Positions 37,725 to 46,500 of a stretch of DNA of 64,000 nucleotides are shown here, one piece after another (position 1 is the first letter of the stretch; each line of letters opens with the position of its first letter). The notes beneath the pieces were generated by a model. It was given only the letters and a program-made list of their open reading frames with translations. It was not told where the DNA came from and did no database searches. Source of the stretch: Streptomyces griseomycini (GTDB taxonomy: Bacteria > Actinomycetota > Actinomycetes > Streptomycetales > Streptomycetaceae); assembly GCF_014203535.1 (NCBI RefSeq), contig NZ_JACHJI010000011.1, positions 62,001-126,000 of the forward strand, given 5' to 3'. The position numbers were made by a program, and so were the translations under genes.

Positions 37725-37955
37725 TCAGCCGGCGCTGCAGGAGACCGTGGGCCAGGTCCAGTTGCCGTTGGTCTGGATCGTCGCGCCCCAGTTGTCGCCG
37801 TTGCCGTTGGGCCGGGCGACCAGCGTCTGGCTGTCGGGGTAGGACGCGCCGACGTTCCAGGTCGACGACACCTTCGCCGGGGACGGGACCCGCATCGTCA
37901 CGGTCCAGTTGCTCGAGCCGCTCACCGAGACGTTGAGGTTGTACCGGTCGCCCCA
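37725..37955. repeat. Direct repeat copy 2 (xlnB CBM2)
   Basis: Partner of the repeat at 36694-36924. The rest of the two genes is unrelated, so recent duplication or gene conversion of the binding domain is indicated. Confidence 0.9.
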
Positions 37956-38732
37956 CTTCTCACCGGCCGACAGGGTCGCGGTGCAGCCGCCGGTGTCGCC
38001 GCCACCGCCGCCGCCACCGCCACCGCCGCCGCCGGATCCCTCACTCACGGTGATGTTGGAGCTGCCGCTGCTCTGGTAGCCCTCGGTGGCCATGATCATG
38101 TAGTTGTGGTTGCCCAGGTTCATGCCCTTGCCGGCCCAGGCGTCGAAGTGGTTGCCGCTGGTGATGGTGCCGCCGGTGCGCTTCGACTGCCGGACGCTCC
38201 AGTACTGGTCGAAGGTCTTGGTGCCCTCGATGGAGGGGGCGTTGTACCGGGTGGTCTTGTAGATGTCGTACGTGCCGCCGTCGCTGGTGACGGTGCCCTT
38301 GTACTCGCCGGTCGGCCGGTAGGTGCCCCAGTTGTCGACGATGTAGTACTCGATGAGCGGGCTGGTCGTCCATCCGTAGAGCGTCAGGTACGCGTTGCCG
38401 GACGGGTTGAAGGTGCCCGAGTAGTTCACGGTCTTGCGGCCACCGGTGCTCCAGCCCTTGCCGGCGACGAAGTTGCCGGTGTTGCGCCACTGGGTGCTGT
38501 AGTTGCCGCCGGAGCCCAGGTCCATGGAGACCGTTCCCTGGGCGTCGGTCCAGAACGAGTAGTAGTAGCCGTTGTTGGTGCCGGTCTGGTTCGTCGTGAT
38601 GACCGGGGCGGCGGTGGCGGTGCCGGGCAGGAGCATCACGGCCAGGGCGGCCAGAACGATGCCCCAGGTGCTTCTGAGGCTCAGGACCAGGCGGCCGCTC
38701 CGGCGGCCTCCCGGGCGGGCGAGCACATGCAT
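37725..38732 (-). CDS. xlnB: Endo-1,4-beta-xylanase (GH11) with CBM2
   Basis: 335 residues, secreted. Signal peptide with RR and a hydrophobic core ending GTATA. The GH11 jelly roll has VEYYIVDNWG (nucleophile Glu) and MATEGYQSSG (acid/base Glu). A poly-Gly linker (12 Gly) and a C-terminal CBM2 follow. This is the S. lividans XlnB layout, including the neighbouring axeA. ATG 38732 has AAGGAGG 9 bases upstream. Likely repressed through the CGAAA-N-TTTCG-type sites upstream and induced by xylo-oligosaccharides. Confidence 0.95.
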   Translation of the reverse strand: MHVLARPGGRRSGRLVLSLRSTWGIVLAALAVMLLPGTATAAPVITTNQTGTNNGYYYSFWTDAQGTVSMDLGSGGNYSTQWRNTGNFVAGKGWSTGGRKTVNYSGTFNPSGNAYLTLYGWTTSPLIEYYIVDNWGTYRPTGEYKGTVTSDGGTYDIYKTTRYNAPSIEGTKTFDQYWSVRQSKRTGGTITSGNHFDAWAGKGMNLGNHNYMIMATEGYQSSGSSNITVSEGSGGGGGGGGGGGGDTGGCTATLSAGEKWGDRYNLNVSVSGSSNWTVTMRVPSPAKVSSTWNVGASYPDSQTLVARPNGNGDNWGATIQTNGNWTWPTVSCSAG

Positions 38733-38826
38733 GTGGTGCGCCTCCTTGTGACGGTCGGCGATGCGGGTCAACGCCCGACAGTGTTGGTCTGTCCGCATCA
38801 ACCGTCAACAGTTTCGGTAGAAGTTT

Positions 38827-38837
38827 CGAAAACTTCG
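38827..38837. promoter_or_regulatory. Candidate xylanase repressor site, imperfect
   Basis: CGAAAACTTCG, one mismatch from the CGAAA-N-TTTCG element known upstream of Streptomyces xylanase genes, 95 bases before the xlnB start. Confidence 0.55.
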
Positions 38838-38956
38838 GATGAGTGACACCGTGAGGAGTCCCACGTCATCCGAGGTCAACGCGCTCACTTGACCGGTCAA
38901 GCGCCAAGTGACCCCGACACACGGCATCGACTCACCGAACCCCCCTCAGGTGCTGA

Positions 38957-38967
38957 CGAAAGTTTCG
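38957..38967. promoter_or_regulatory. Candidate xylanase repressor site, perfect
   Basis: CGAAAGTTTCG, a perfect CGAAA-N-TTTCG dyad, 130 bases further upstream than the first site. Two sites could allow looping or cooperative binding. Confidence 0.6.
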
Positions 38968-38995
38968 AACCGGTCCGTCGTGCCCGCACGACGGA

Positions 38996-39022
38996 GCCCG
39001 GACGCCTGTTCGGCGTCCGGGC
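38996..39022 (-). terminator. Hairpin terminator
   Basis: Perfect 11-bp arms GCCCGGACGCC / GGCGTCCGGGC with a 5-base loop, 20 bases past the stop of the flotillin fragment. It outlived the 5' part of the gene it served. Confidence 0.7.
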
Positions 39023-39041
39023 CCCCGGGCGGAGAAAGGTC

Positions 39042-39396
39042 TCAGGCGGTCACTCGGTGACGTCGGCCCTGCCGCTGGCCGGCTCGCCCGGCGCGGAGGG
39101 GCGCCGGCGTACCGCGCCGGGCGAGGCGCTGGAGGAGCCGGGCGGGGTCGACGCCCGTGGTGGAGCTGAGCGGTTCCACGCCCTGGGCGGCGTTGTCGGC
39201 GACCGTGCGCGGGAGCTGCCCCGCGCCGTCCGTGGAGGTGGCGGTCAGCTCGTCCACGGCGGCCAGCGGTTCGGCCGCCTTTCCGGCCACCTGCGGCAGC
39301 GCCTCGACCAGCGTCTGGAGCACCGCCGCGTCGCCGTACCGCTCGAAGGCGTCGGCCTTCTTGTGCATCGCGTCGGCCTCGCCCTCCGCCGCGTCA
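39042..39396 (-). pseudogene. C-terminal fragment of a flotillin/SPFH protein
   Basis: About 118 codons match the end of flotillins: AEGEADAMHKKADAFERYG, AVLQTLVEALPQVA and a TDGAGQLPRTV segment. The SPFH domain and the membrane region are missing. Upstream the frame is not flotillin-like and runs into the C-terminal end of the Rv1733c-like gene. 5'-truncated remnant. Confidence 0.75.
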
Positions 39397-39438
39397 AGAC
39401 CCTCACCCCCGAACCCCGGGGACACCGGCCCCGGCGGC

Positions 39439-40062
39439 TCAGGTGGGTGTCGTCCAGCGCGGGGCCGTCTCGGCCCAGGAGGCGGCCCAGCCGGCCAGGT
39501 TGCGGCGGCGCAGGGCGAGGGTGGCCAGGGCGTGGGCGGCGGCACCGGTGAGGGCGACGCCGATGGCGGCGAGGAGGGCCCAGCCCATGCTGCGGCTGCG
39601 GATCTCCTCGCGGGTCAGCGGCGGATCGGTCGTCTCGCCGTCGACGGTGACCCAGATGCGGACCTCGTTGCCGGCGGTCAGCCCCGGCTGGACCTCGGTC
39701 CGGGTCGTGCGGGTCCGCCCCTCCCGGGTGACGAAGCGGACCTCGACCGGGTAGCGGGTCTTCTTCTCCTCGTCCGACCCCGGCTCCGGATGGCGTGGGG
39801 CGTCCCGGGTGAGGGTCGCGGTCGTCTCGTACCGGGTCAGGGTCTGGTGGCGGGCGGTGTCCTCGTAGTGGCGGTGGGCGGCGTCGGCCACGAGAACGGT
39901 GACCACGGGCGCCACGGCCAGTACGGCGAGCAGCAGCCCGAGGCCGAGCCAGGCCTGGAGCACGTCGGTGCGGCGGCGCAGGGGGTTGCGCCGCCAGCGC
40001 CACAGCAGGGGGCGCGGGGGTGGGCCGGGGGGTGGTTGCGCTGGTGGTATCTCGCCCGCCAC
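39439..40062 (-). CDS. Rv1733c-family membrane protein
   Basis: 207 residues with two transmembrane helices (about 38-58, LGLGLLLAVLAVAPVVTVLVA, and 160-180) enclosing an extracytoplasmic domain of about 100 residues (PVEVRFV, GLTAGNEVRIWVTVDGE). This is the layout of the Rv1733c family, members of which belong to the DosR dormancy regulon in mycobacteria. Pro-rich start. GTG 40062 has GAAGGAG 9 bases upstream. Function unknown; the stress context (DksA-like genes, two-component system) fits. Confidence 0.8.
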   Translation of the reverse strand: MAGEIPPAQPPPGPPPRPLLWRWRRNPLRRRTDVLQAWLGLGLLLAVLAVAPVVTVLVADAAHRHYEDTARHQTLTRYETTATLTRDAPRHPEPGSDEEKKTRYPVEVRFVTREGRTRTTRTEVQPGLTAGNEVRIWVTVDGETTDPPLTREEIRSRSMGWALLAAIGVALTGAAAHALATLALRRRNLAGWAASWAETAPRWTTPT

Positions 40063-40158
40063 GTCGTGGCTCCTTCGGGGTCTCGGGTCGCAGGCAGGTG
40101 GGGAGAGAGGTGCGGTCGGGTCGGGTGGGGACGGGGGAACGGGTCGGGGTGGGCCGGG

Positions 40159-40962
40159 TCAGACGGTGTCGGTGACCGAGGGGTGGTGGTGCGCCGAGGC
40201 GAGGAGACAGGCGGCGCCCCGGACGGCGGCGGTGTGCGGGGACGGCACCGGCTGCACGGGACAGCCGAGCCGGTCGGGGAGGTCCTGGGTGACGTCGGGG
40301 CGCAGGGCGCCTCCGCCGGCCAGGAGGACTCCACGGCGCAGGGCGGCACGGGTGAGGGAGGTGCGGTCCTGCCGCAGCATCGCCGTCACCATGTCGACCA
40401 CGGCTTCGGTGAGCTGCCCCGGTGCCGTGCCGTCGGCCAGGTCGCCGGTGCCGAGCGCGGTGCGGCGTGCGTCGGTGACCGCTCCCCCGGCGAGCAGGAC
40501 GACCTCCGTGAGGTGCGCGCCGATGTCCACGACCAGCAGGGGCCGGGCGTGGTCGGCGCCGGCGGCGAGGGCCACCGCCCGCGCGCCCGGGACGGTCAGG
40601 ACGGCGCGCGGGCGGAGGATCTCGACGGCCGTCCGGGCCTCGGTCCGGAAGGCGAGCCCGTCCAGGACCGGTGCCGTGACGACGACCAGGGGGCGGCCGA
40701 AACGGGGCAGACGGGGCCCGAGCAGCCGGTCGAGCATCCGGGCGGTGCCCGGGGTGTCGACGATGGTGCCGCGCTGGATGGGGTGGAGGGCACCGTTGCC
40801 CGGGAAGGTCACCGTCGGCACGTCGAGCACCGTCCCCCGCCCCGCGAGCCACGCGCGCGTGCGCGCGCTGCCCATGTCGAGCGCGATCCCGGAGCACCGC
40901 CGGCACGGCGGCCGGGGGACGTGCCGCGCGGACACCGGTCGCGGACGCCGGACCACGGTCAT
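40159..40962 (-). CDS. MreB-like actin-fold (ASKHA) protein
   Basis: 267 residues, shorter than MreB (about 340). Phosphate-1 loop ALDMGSARTRAW, phosphate-2 LLVVDIGAHLTEVVLLAGG and adenosine motif VLLAGGGALRPDV are present, so nucleotide binding is expected. No MreC/MreD gene is nearby and the neighbours are stress genes, so it is probably not a cell-wall elongation protein. ATG 40962 overlaps the stop of the DksA-like gene (ATGA). Confidence 0.82.
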   Translation of the reverse strand: MTVVRRPRPVSARHVPRPPCRRCSGIALDMGSARTRAWLAGRGTVLDVPTVTFPGNGALHPIQRGTIVDTPGTARMLDRLLGPRLPRFGRPLVVVTAPVLDGLAFRTEARTAVEILRPRAVLTVPGARAVALAAGADHARPLLVVDIGAHLTEVVLLAGGAVTDARRTALGTGDLADGTAPGQLTEAVVDMVTAMLRQDRTSLTRAALRRGVLLAGGGALRPDVTQDLPDRLGCPVQPVPSPHTAAVRGAACLLASAHHHPSVTDTV

Positions 40963-41324
40963 CGCGCCGCCTCCCGCACCTGCTGGCAGCGGGCGCAGTA
41001 GCGGGCCTGCGGGACGATGAGGAGGCGCTCGCGCTGGATGGGGCGACGGCACAGGTGACAGGTGCCGTAGGTGCCCGTGTCCATGCGGGTGAGCGCCGCC
41101 TCGACGTCGGCGAGCACCATGCGGGCGGAAGCGGCGAGTTTGACGCGCACCTCGATCTGGCCGGCGCCGTGCGGGCCGTCGGCAGGGGGTGGGGAGTCGG
41201 CGGCGAACTGCCGCAACTGCTCCTCGCGGAACAGCAGCTGCTCGTGCAGGTTGTCGCGCAGCGCGGCGAGGTCCCCGGAGGTGAGGACCGTGTCGCGCTC
41301 ACCGATGGTCTGGTGGGTCACCAC
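40959..41324 (-). CDS. DksA/TraR-type zinc-finger protein 1
   Basis: 121 residues: a helical coiled-coil part and a C-terminal C4 zinc finger (CHLC 17 residues before CARC). DksA/TraR proteins bind RNA polymerase through the secondary channel and modulate promoter choice. Coupled to the MreB-like gene by a 4-base overlap. A second, distinct copy follows on the same strand. Confidence 0.88.
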   Translation of the reverse strand: MVTHQTIGERDTVLTSGDLAALRDNLHEQLLFREEQLRQFAADSPPPADGPHGAGQIEVRVKLAASARMVLADVEAALTRMDTGTYGTCHLCRRPIQRERLLIVPQARYCARCQQVREAAR

Positions 41325-41370
41325 TTCACCCCTTGGGCTAAGCGGGAGGGAGGGACGGAACGGGGCGCGG

Positions 41371-41697
41371 TCAGGCCGCGCGGCTCTGGCAGCTCACGCA
41401 GTGCCGGGTGTGCGGGAGGATCTCCAGCCGCTCCGGCGGTACGGGCTTCGAGCAGCCGAGGCAGATTCCGTAGGTCCCGCCGGCGAGGCGGGCGAACGCC
41501 TCGTCGATCTCCGTGAGGGCCCGCTTGATGGCGTCCTTCTGGTTGGACATGAGGTGGTCGTCGGGACTCTGCCCGGTTTCGTCGAGGGCCTTGAGCTGGG
41601 CGAGGCGCGTACTGCGGGCGTGCTCGAGGCGCTGCCGGATCTCGTCGGCGGCGGGGTGGTCGGGGCGCAGTTCGGTGCGGGGCAGGTCGAGCGACAC
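41371..41697 (-). CDS. DksA/TraR-type zinc-finger protein 2
   Basis: 108 residues, with a helical start and a C-terminal C4 finger (CLGC, then CVSC). GTG 41697 has GAGAGGA about 7 bases upstream. It differs clearly from the first copy, so the pair is not a recent duplication. Upstream lies a stretch with repeated GGGxCCCAT-like elements shared with the divergent histidine kinase. Confidence 0.85.
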   Translation of the reverse strand: MSLDLPRTELRPDHPAADEIRQRLEHARSTRLAQLKALDETGQSPDDHLMSNQKDAIKRALTEIDEAFARLAGGTYGICLGCSKPVPPERLEILPHTRHCVSCQSRAA

Positions 41698-41756
41698 GAA
41701 AGGTCCTCTCAAAGAACGGACGGGTGATGTCCTCACCATCGCCCTTCCCCCCTCGC

Positions 41757-41854
41757 GGGCCCATCGGGCGCGGTACCCATCTGTGGGGGGGCGTGGGACC
41801 CACCCCGTACGGGATGGGTGCGGCGGGCCGCCGGAAATGGGGCGCGGGGCCCAT
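41757..41854. promoter_or_regulatory. Cluster of GGGCCCAT-like elements between divergent genes
   Basis: Five related elements: GGGCCCAT at 41757, GGTACCCAT at 41772, GGGACCCAC at 41795, its inverse GGGATGGGT at 41811, and GGGGCCCAT at 41846. They fill the region between the DksA-like gene and the histidine kinase. A response-regulator operator array is plausible; the adjacent NarL-type regulator is the natural candidate. Confidence 0.45.
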
Positions 41855-41968
41855 GGACCGCGAGAACCGGGGCCGTGCACGCTGGCCGCTGTTCGCCGGA
41901 ATCAGGGGCCGCGGCCGCACCGGGCGGCACGGTGACCGACAGTAGAGGCTGACGAGAAAGAGGAAGGC

Positions 41969-42931
41969 GTGACCTCCGTGTCCCTGTACTGGCGGATCTT
42001 CGGGCTCAACGCGGTGGTGCTGGGCACGGCCACCGCGCTGCTGCTGTTGGCTCCGGTGACCGTGTCGGTTCCGGTGCTGCTGACCGAGGCGGTGATCCTC
42101 GTGGGCGGCCTGGGCGTGATGCTCGTGGCCAACGCGGCCCTGCTGCGCATCGGGCTCGCCCCGCTGGACCGGGTGACCCGGCTGATGACCACCGTCGACC
42201 TGTTGCGCCCCGGTCAGCGGCTTCCCGTGCACGGCGGTGGCGAGGTCGCCGAACTCGTCAGGACGTTCAACGCCATGCTGGAGCGGCTGGAGCGGGAGCG
42301 CGCCGCGAGCAGTGCCCGCGTCCTGTTCGCCCAGGAGGCCGAGCGGCGCCGCATCGCCCAGGAGCTGCACGACGAGGTCGGGCAGAGCATGACCGCCATC
42401 CTGCTGGCCCTGAAACGGGCCTGTGACGAGGCGTCCGATCCGCTGCGCGGTGAACTCCAGCAGGCGCAGGAGATCACCCGGGGGAGCCTGGACGAGGTCC
42501 GCCGCCTGGTGCGCCGGCTGCGGCCGGGCGTCCTGGACGACCTCGGTCTGGTCAGCGCGGTCACCTCGCTCGCCACCGAGTTCGCCACGCACACCGGGCT
42601 GCGTGTGGTGCGCCGCTTCGACACCGACCTGCCCCCGCTCGATCACGAGACGGAGCTCGTGATCTACCGTGTGGCACAGGAGGGTCTGACCAACGCCGCC
42701 CGGCATTCCGGGGCGCGGAACGTCGAAGTGAGCCTGCGCGGCGACGGCGACGGCGTCGTCCTCGAGGTGAGCGACGACGGCCGCGGCATCGGCGCCGCCC
42801 ACGAGGGCGCCGGGATCCGCGGCATGCGCGAACGGGCCCTGCTCATCGGGGCCACACTGGACATCAGCCCCGCGACACCGGCCGGCACGAGGATCAGGCT
42901 GGCCACGCCCGCCGTCAGGAAGCAGTCATGA
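41969..42931 (+). CDS. NarL-system sensor histidine kinase (HisKA_3) with HAMP
   Basis: 320 residues. Two transmembrane helices at the N-terminus with almost no extracytoplasmic loop (10-60), a HAMP-like linker, the HisKA_3 box ERRRIAQELHDEVGQ with the phosphorylated His, and an HATPase_c domain (N box near VAQEGLTNAARHS, G box DDGRGIG). Short sensor region suggests a signal in the membrane or cytoplasm. GTG 41969; ATGA overlap with the response regulator. Confidence 0.92.
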   Translation: MTSVSLYWRIFGLNAVVLGTATALLLLAPVTVSVPVLLTEAVILVGGLGVMLVANAALLRIGLAPLDRVTRLMTTVDLLRPGQRLPVHGGGEVAELVRTFNAMLERLERERAASSARVLFAQEAERRRIAQELHDEVGQSMTAILLALKRACDEASDPLRGELQQAQEITRGSLDEVRRLVRRLRPGVLDDLGLVSAVTSLATEFATHTGLRVVRRFDTDLPPLDHETELVIYRVAQEGLTNAARHSGARNVEVSLRGDGDGVVLEVSDDGRGIGAAHEGAGIRGMRERALLIGATLDISPATPAGTRIRLATPAVRKQS

Positions 42932-43596
42932 CCCACGACGCCCGTCCGACCACGATCAGGATCCTGCTCGCCGACGACCACGCCCTGGTCCGGCGCGGCG
43001 TCCGGCTCATCCTCGACCGGGAGCCGGACCTGGAGGTGGTCGCCGAGGCCGGGGACGGCGCGGAGGCGATCGCCATGGCCCGTGCCCACGAGGTCGACCT
43101 GGCCGTCCTGGACATCGCCATGCCCCGGCTCACCGGTCTGCAGGCCGCGCGCGAGCTGGCCTCGGCGCGCCCCGGCGTGCGCATCCTGATGCTGACGATG
43201 CACGACAACGAGCAGTACCTGTTCCAGGCGCTCAAGGCCGGCGCGAGCGGTTACGTGCTGAAGTCCGTCGCCGACCGCGATCTGGTCGCCGCCTGCCGGG
43301 CGGCGATGCGGGACGAGCCGTTCCTCTACCCGGGCGCGGTCACCGCCCTGATCCGCAACTACCTGGACCGGGTCCGTGACGGCGAGGAGGCCCCCGAGCA
43401 GCTGCTGACGCCGCGCGAGGAGGAGGTGCTGAAGCTGGTCGCCGAGGGGCACTCCTCGAAGGAGATCGCCGAGCTGCTGTTCATCAGCGTCAAGACGGTG
43501 CAGCGCCACCGGGAGAACCTGCTGCACAAGCTGGGCCTGCGGGACCGTCTGGACCTGACCCGTTACGCCATCCGCGCCGGACTCGTCGAGCCTTGA
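42928..43596 (+). CDS. NarL/LuxR-family response regulator
   Basis: 222 residues. Receiver domain with the acidic pair in LLADDHALV, phosphoacceptor Asp in LAVLDIAMP and a conserved Lys near VLKSVADRD; C-terminal LuxR helix-turn-helix (LTPREEEVLKLVAEG to TVQRHRENLLHKLGL). Partner of the kinase just upstream. Its targets may include the divergent stress genes; not proven. Confidence 0.94.
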   Translation: MTHDARPTTIRILLADDHALVRRGVRLILDREPDLEVVAEAGDGAEAIAMARAHEVDLAVLDIAMPRLTGLQAARELASARPGVRILMLTMHDNEQYLFQALKAGASGYVLKSVADRDLVAACRAAMRDEPFLYPGAVTALIRNYLDRVRDGEEAPEQLLTPREEEVLKLVAEGHSSKEIAELLFISVKTVQRHRENLLHKLGLRDRLDLTRYAIRAGLVEP

Positions 43597-44009
43597 CCCC
43601 CGACCGGACGGGCCCGGCCGCCCGCCTTCCGCTCCGCGCCGGTGCGGCCCTCGCCGCCCTGGCCGCCGTCCTGCTGGCCCTCGCGCCCGGTTTCACCGAC
43701 GGCGTCCGGCTCGTCCCGTCCGCGTCCGCGCCGGTGCCCGCGGTCCCCGCTTCCGCGTTCCACCCGACCGGCACCCACCCGCACACCGACGACGCCTACG
43801 TCGGTGCCTGCACCCTCCTCGTCAGGCCGCAGCGCGATGCCGGTGAGCGGACGGTGCCGACCGGTCCGCTGCTCTTCACTCCCCCGCACACCCCCCGTGT
43901 CCCGCCCCGGCCGGCCCGCCCCGCGCCGGTGACCGGTCACGCCCCGGCCGGCACCGCGCACGTGCCGTCGGTCCTGGGCCGGGCGCCGCCCACGTCCTCC
44001 AGCACCTGA
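43593..44009 (+). CDS. Small Pro/Ala-rich putative exported protein
   Basis: 138 residues. A TTG at 43593 overlaps the stop of the regulator (TTGA). A hydrophobic stretch (AGAALAALAAVLLALAPGF) could be a signal peptide or anchor; the rest is Pro/Thr/Ala-rich with little structure. No homology recognised. It may be an accessory protein of the two-component system or a spurious open frame. Confidence 0.4.
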   Translation: MTPDRTGPAARLPLRAGAALAALAAVLLALAPGFTDGVRLVPSASAPVPAVPASAFHPTGTHPHTDDAYVGACTLLVRPQRDAGERTVPTGPLLFTPPHTPRVPPRPARPAPVTGHAPAGTAHVPSVLGRAPPTSSST

Positions 44010-44080
44010 GGTCCCCTGTCCCTTCCTCCTCTCCGCCGCGCCGTCCACCGGCCGCGGCCGTATGCCTGCTGGAGGCATCC

Positions 44081-46405
44081 GTGAAAAGTCCCGCCCGCTT
44101 CAGGGCGTTGTTCGCGCTCCTCGTGATCGCCGTGTCCGTGTACATCGCCGTCACCGTCCCGGTCCGTCTGGGCCTGGATCTGCGCGGTGGCACCCAGATC
44201 GTCCTGGAGACCCGCTCCACCCCCACCGCCGAGGCCGACGGGGAGGCCACCGACCGCACCCTGGAGGTGCTGCGCGGCCGGGTCGACGCGCTCGGCGTCG
44301 CCGAACCCACCATCGTCCGCTCCGGTGAGAACCGGATCATCGTGGAACTGCCCGGCGTCCAGGACCCGCGCAAGGCCGCCGACGTCCTGGGCCGCACCGC
44401 ACAGCTGTCCGTCCACCCGGTGCTCGGCACCGCCACGGAGACCGACGAGCCGAAGGAAAAGGGCGAACGGATCCTGGCCGACGAGGCCGGTGAGCGGCTC
44501 CGGCTGGACGCCGCGAGGCTCACGGGTGACGACGTCAAGGGCGCCGACGCCCAGTTCGACCAGCAGAGCGGTGCCGGCTGGCACGTCACCGTGGAGTTCG
44601 AGGACGGCAAGGGCTGGGCCCAGCTGACCGGCGAGGCCGCCTGCCACCCGGCCGGCGATCCGCAGCGCCGGGTCGCGATCGTGCTGGACGGCAAGATCAT
44701 CTCCTCGCCGCAGGTCGACCCGTCCGTCTCCTGCAACGTCGGCATCACCGGGGGCTCCACCCAGATCACCGGCTCCTTCACCAGCGACGAGGCCCGCGAG
44801 CTGGCCCTGCTCGTCGAAGGCGGCGCGCTGCCGGTGCCGGTCGAGACGGTGGAGCAGCGGACCGTGGGCCCGACGCTGGGCGCCGAGGCCATCGAGTCGA
44901 GCGCCTGGGCGGCCGTCATCGGCACGGCCCTGACCGCGATCTTCATCATCGTCGTCTACCGGCTCATGGGCTTCCTGGCCACGCTCGCCCTGGCCTGCTA
45001 CGGCCTGATCTCCTACGCCGCCCTGGCCGGGCTCGGCGCGACGCTGACCCTGCCGGGTCTGGCCGGTTTCGTCCTGGCGATCGGCATGGCCGTCGACGCC
45101 AACGTGCTGGTCTTCGAACGAGCGCGCGAGGAGTACGGCAACCGCAACCGGCCCAGCAGCCGCTCGGCGCTGACCGCCGGCTTCAAGGGGGCGTTCAGCG
45201 CGATCGCCGACTCCAACGTCACCACGCTCATCGCGGCGGCGCTGCTGTTCCTGCTCGCCTCCGGACCGGTGAAGGGCTTCGGCGTCACCCTGGGCATCGG
45301 TGTCCTCGCCTCCATGATCAGCGCACTGGTGATCACGCGGGTGCTGGCCGAGTTCGCCGTGGCGCGCCGCTGGGTGCACCGCCGTCCCCACATCACCGGT
45401 CTGGCCTCCATCGGCCGGGTCCGGGAGTACCTCACCCGCCGCGATCCGCAGCTGATGCGCCGTCCGCGCCGCTGGCTGGCGGTGTCCGCCCTGGTGCTCG
45501 TCGTCACCGGCGCGGGCATCGCGGTGCGCGGGCTGAACTTCGGTGTCGAGTTCACGGGCGGCCGGCTGATCGAGTACTCGACCGGCACCTCCGTCGATCC
45601 GGACCGGGCGCGTGCCGCGCTGGCCGACGCGGGCTTCCCGCAGGCCGTCGTGCAGTCCTCGGGCGACAACCGGCTGACGGTGCGCACCGAGGAGCTGAGC
45701 AACGCCGAGGCGGTCGAGGTCGCCGACGCCATCTCCGGGATCGGCGACGGCGCCGAGAAGGTCCGCGACGAGCTGATCGGCCCGAGTCTCGGCGAGGAGC
45801 TGCGGCGCAACGCCCTGATCGCGCTCGGCCTGGCCCTCGGGGCCCAGCTGCTGTACCTTGCCGTCCGGTTCCGCTGGATGTTCGGTACGGCGGCGGTCGC
45901 CACCCTGGCCCACGACGTGGTGATCCTCACGGGCATCTTCGCCTGGCTGGGCAAACCGATCGACGGGGTGTTCCTGGCCGCGCTGCTCACCGTGATCGGC
46001 TACTCGGTGAACGACTCCGTCGTGGTCTTCGACCGCGTCCGGGAACTGTGGGCCAAGGACCGCAAGGCGCCCCTGTCCCGGTCCACCAACCGCGCGATCC
46101 TGCAGACGGTGCCCCGTACGGTCAACACCGGTATCGGTGTGCTCTTCATCCTGGCGGCGCTGGCCGTGCTGGGCGGTGACTCGCTCACCGACTTCGCGCT
46201 CGCCCTGCTGATCGGCATGCTCGTGGGAACGTACTCGTCGGTCCTGACGGCCTCGCCGCTCGCCATCGAGCTCGAGGCGTACGGCGGCGACGGCGGGGGC
46301 GGCCGCAAGCGCGGCCGCGGCCGTGGTCGCGACGGTTCCGGCCGGGCGAAGTCCGGCGCCGAGGAGCGCTCGGGCCGGGCCAGGGCCACCAGCCGAGGGA
46401 AGTGA
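44081..46405 (+). CDS. secDF: SecDF fusion protein translocase subunit
   Basis: 774 residues, SecD and SecF in one chain. SecD half: first helix, LGLDLRGGTQIVLE signature, periplasmic P1 part, then transmembrane helices with GMAVDANVLVFER. SecF half: GLNFGVEFTGGRLIEY, and VIGYSVNDSVVVFDR. It uses the proton gradient to help SecA-driven export. Streptomyces usually has separate secD and secF in the core plus such fused copies, so this is probably an additional one. GTG 44081 follows GGAGG. The tail (about 740-774) is unusually Arg/Gly-rich. Confidence 0.93.
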   Translation: MKSPARFRALFALLVIAVSVYIAVTVPVRLGLDLRGGTQIVLETRSTPTAEADGEATDRTLEVLRGRVDALGVAEPTIVRSGENRIIVELPGVQDPRKAADVLGRTAQLSVHPVLGTATETDEPKEKGERILADEAGERLRLDAARLTGDDVKGADAQFDQQSGAGWHVTVEFEDGKGWAQLTGEAACHPAGDPQRRVAIVLDGKIISSPQVDPSVSCNVGITGGSTQITGSFTSDEARELALLVEGGALPVPVETVEQRTVGPTLGAEAIESSAWAAVIGTALTAIFIIVVYRLMGFLATLALACYGLISYAALAGLGATLTLPGLAGFVLAIGMAVDANVLVFERAREEYGNRNRPSSRSALTAGFKGAFSAIADSNVTTLIAAALLFLLASGPVKGFGVTLGIGVLASMISALVITRVLAEFAVARRWVHRRPHITGLASIGRVREYLTRRDPQLMRRPRRWLAVSALVLVVTGAGIAVRGLNFGVEFTGGRLIEYSTGTSVDPDRARAALADAGFPQAVVQSSGDNRLTVRTEELSNAEAVEVADAISGIGDGAEKVRDELIGPSLGEELRRNALIALGLALGAQLLYLAVRFRWMFGTAAVATLAHDVVILTGIFAWLGKPIDGVFLAALLTVIGYSVNDSVVVFDRVRELWAKDRKAPLSRSTNRAILQTVPRTVNTGIGVLFILAALAVLGGDSLTDFALALLIGMLVGTYSSVLTASPLAIELEAYGGDGGGGRKRGRGRGRDGSGRAKSGAEERSGRARATSRGK

Positions 46406-46449
46406 CCCCGGGCGGTTCCCCGCCGGGGAGCCGCCCCGCGCGCGGAGAA

Positions 46450-46493
46450 CGCCGCCGCCGGCCCCGGGACCGGTCCCGGGGCCGGCGGCGGCG
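46450..46493. terminator. Perfect 44-base palindrome, bidirectional terminator
   Basis: 22-bp arms without a mismatch and no loop (centre GGGACC/GGTCCC), between convergent secDF and the ABC exporter. The RNA would fold as a very strong hairpin in both directions. Confidence 0.85.
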
Positions 46494-46500
46494 TGTGGGG

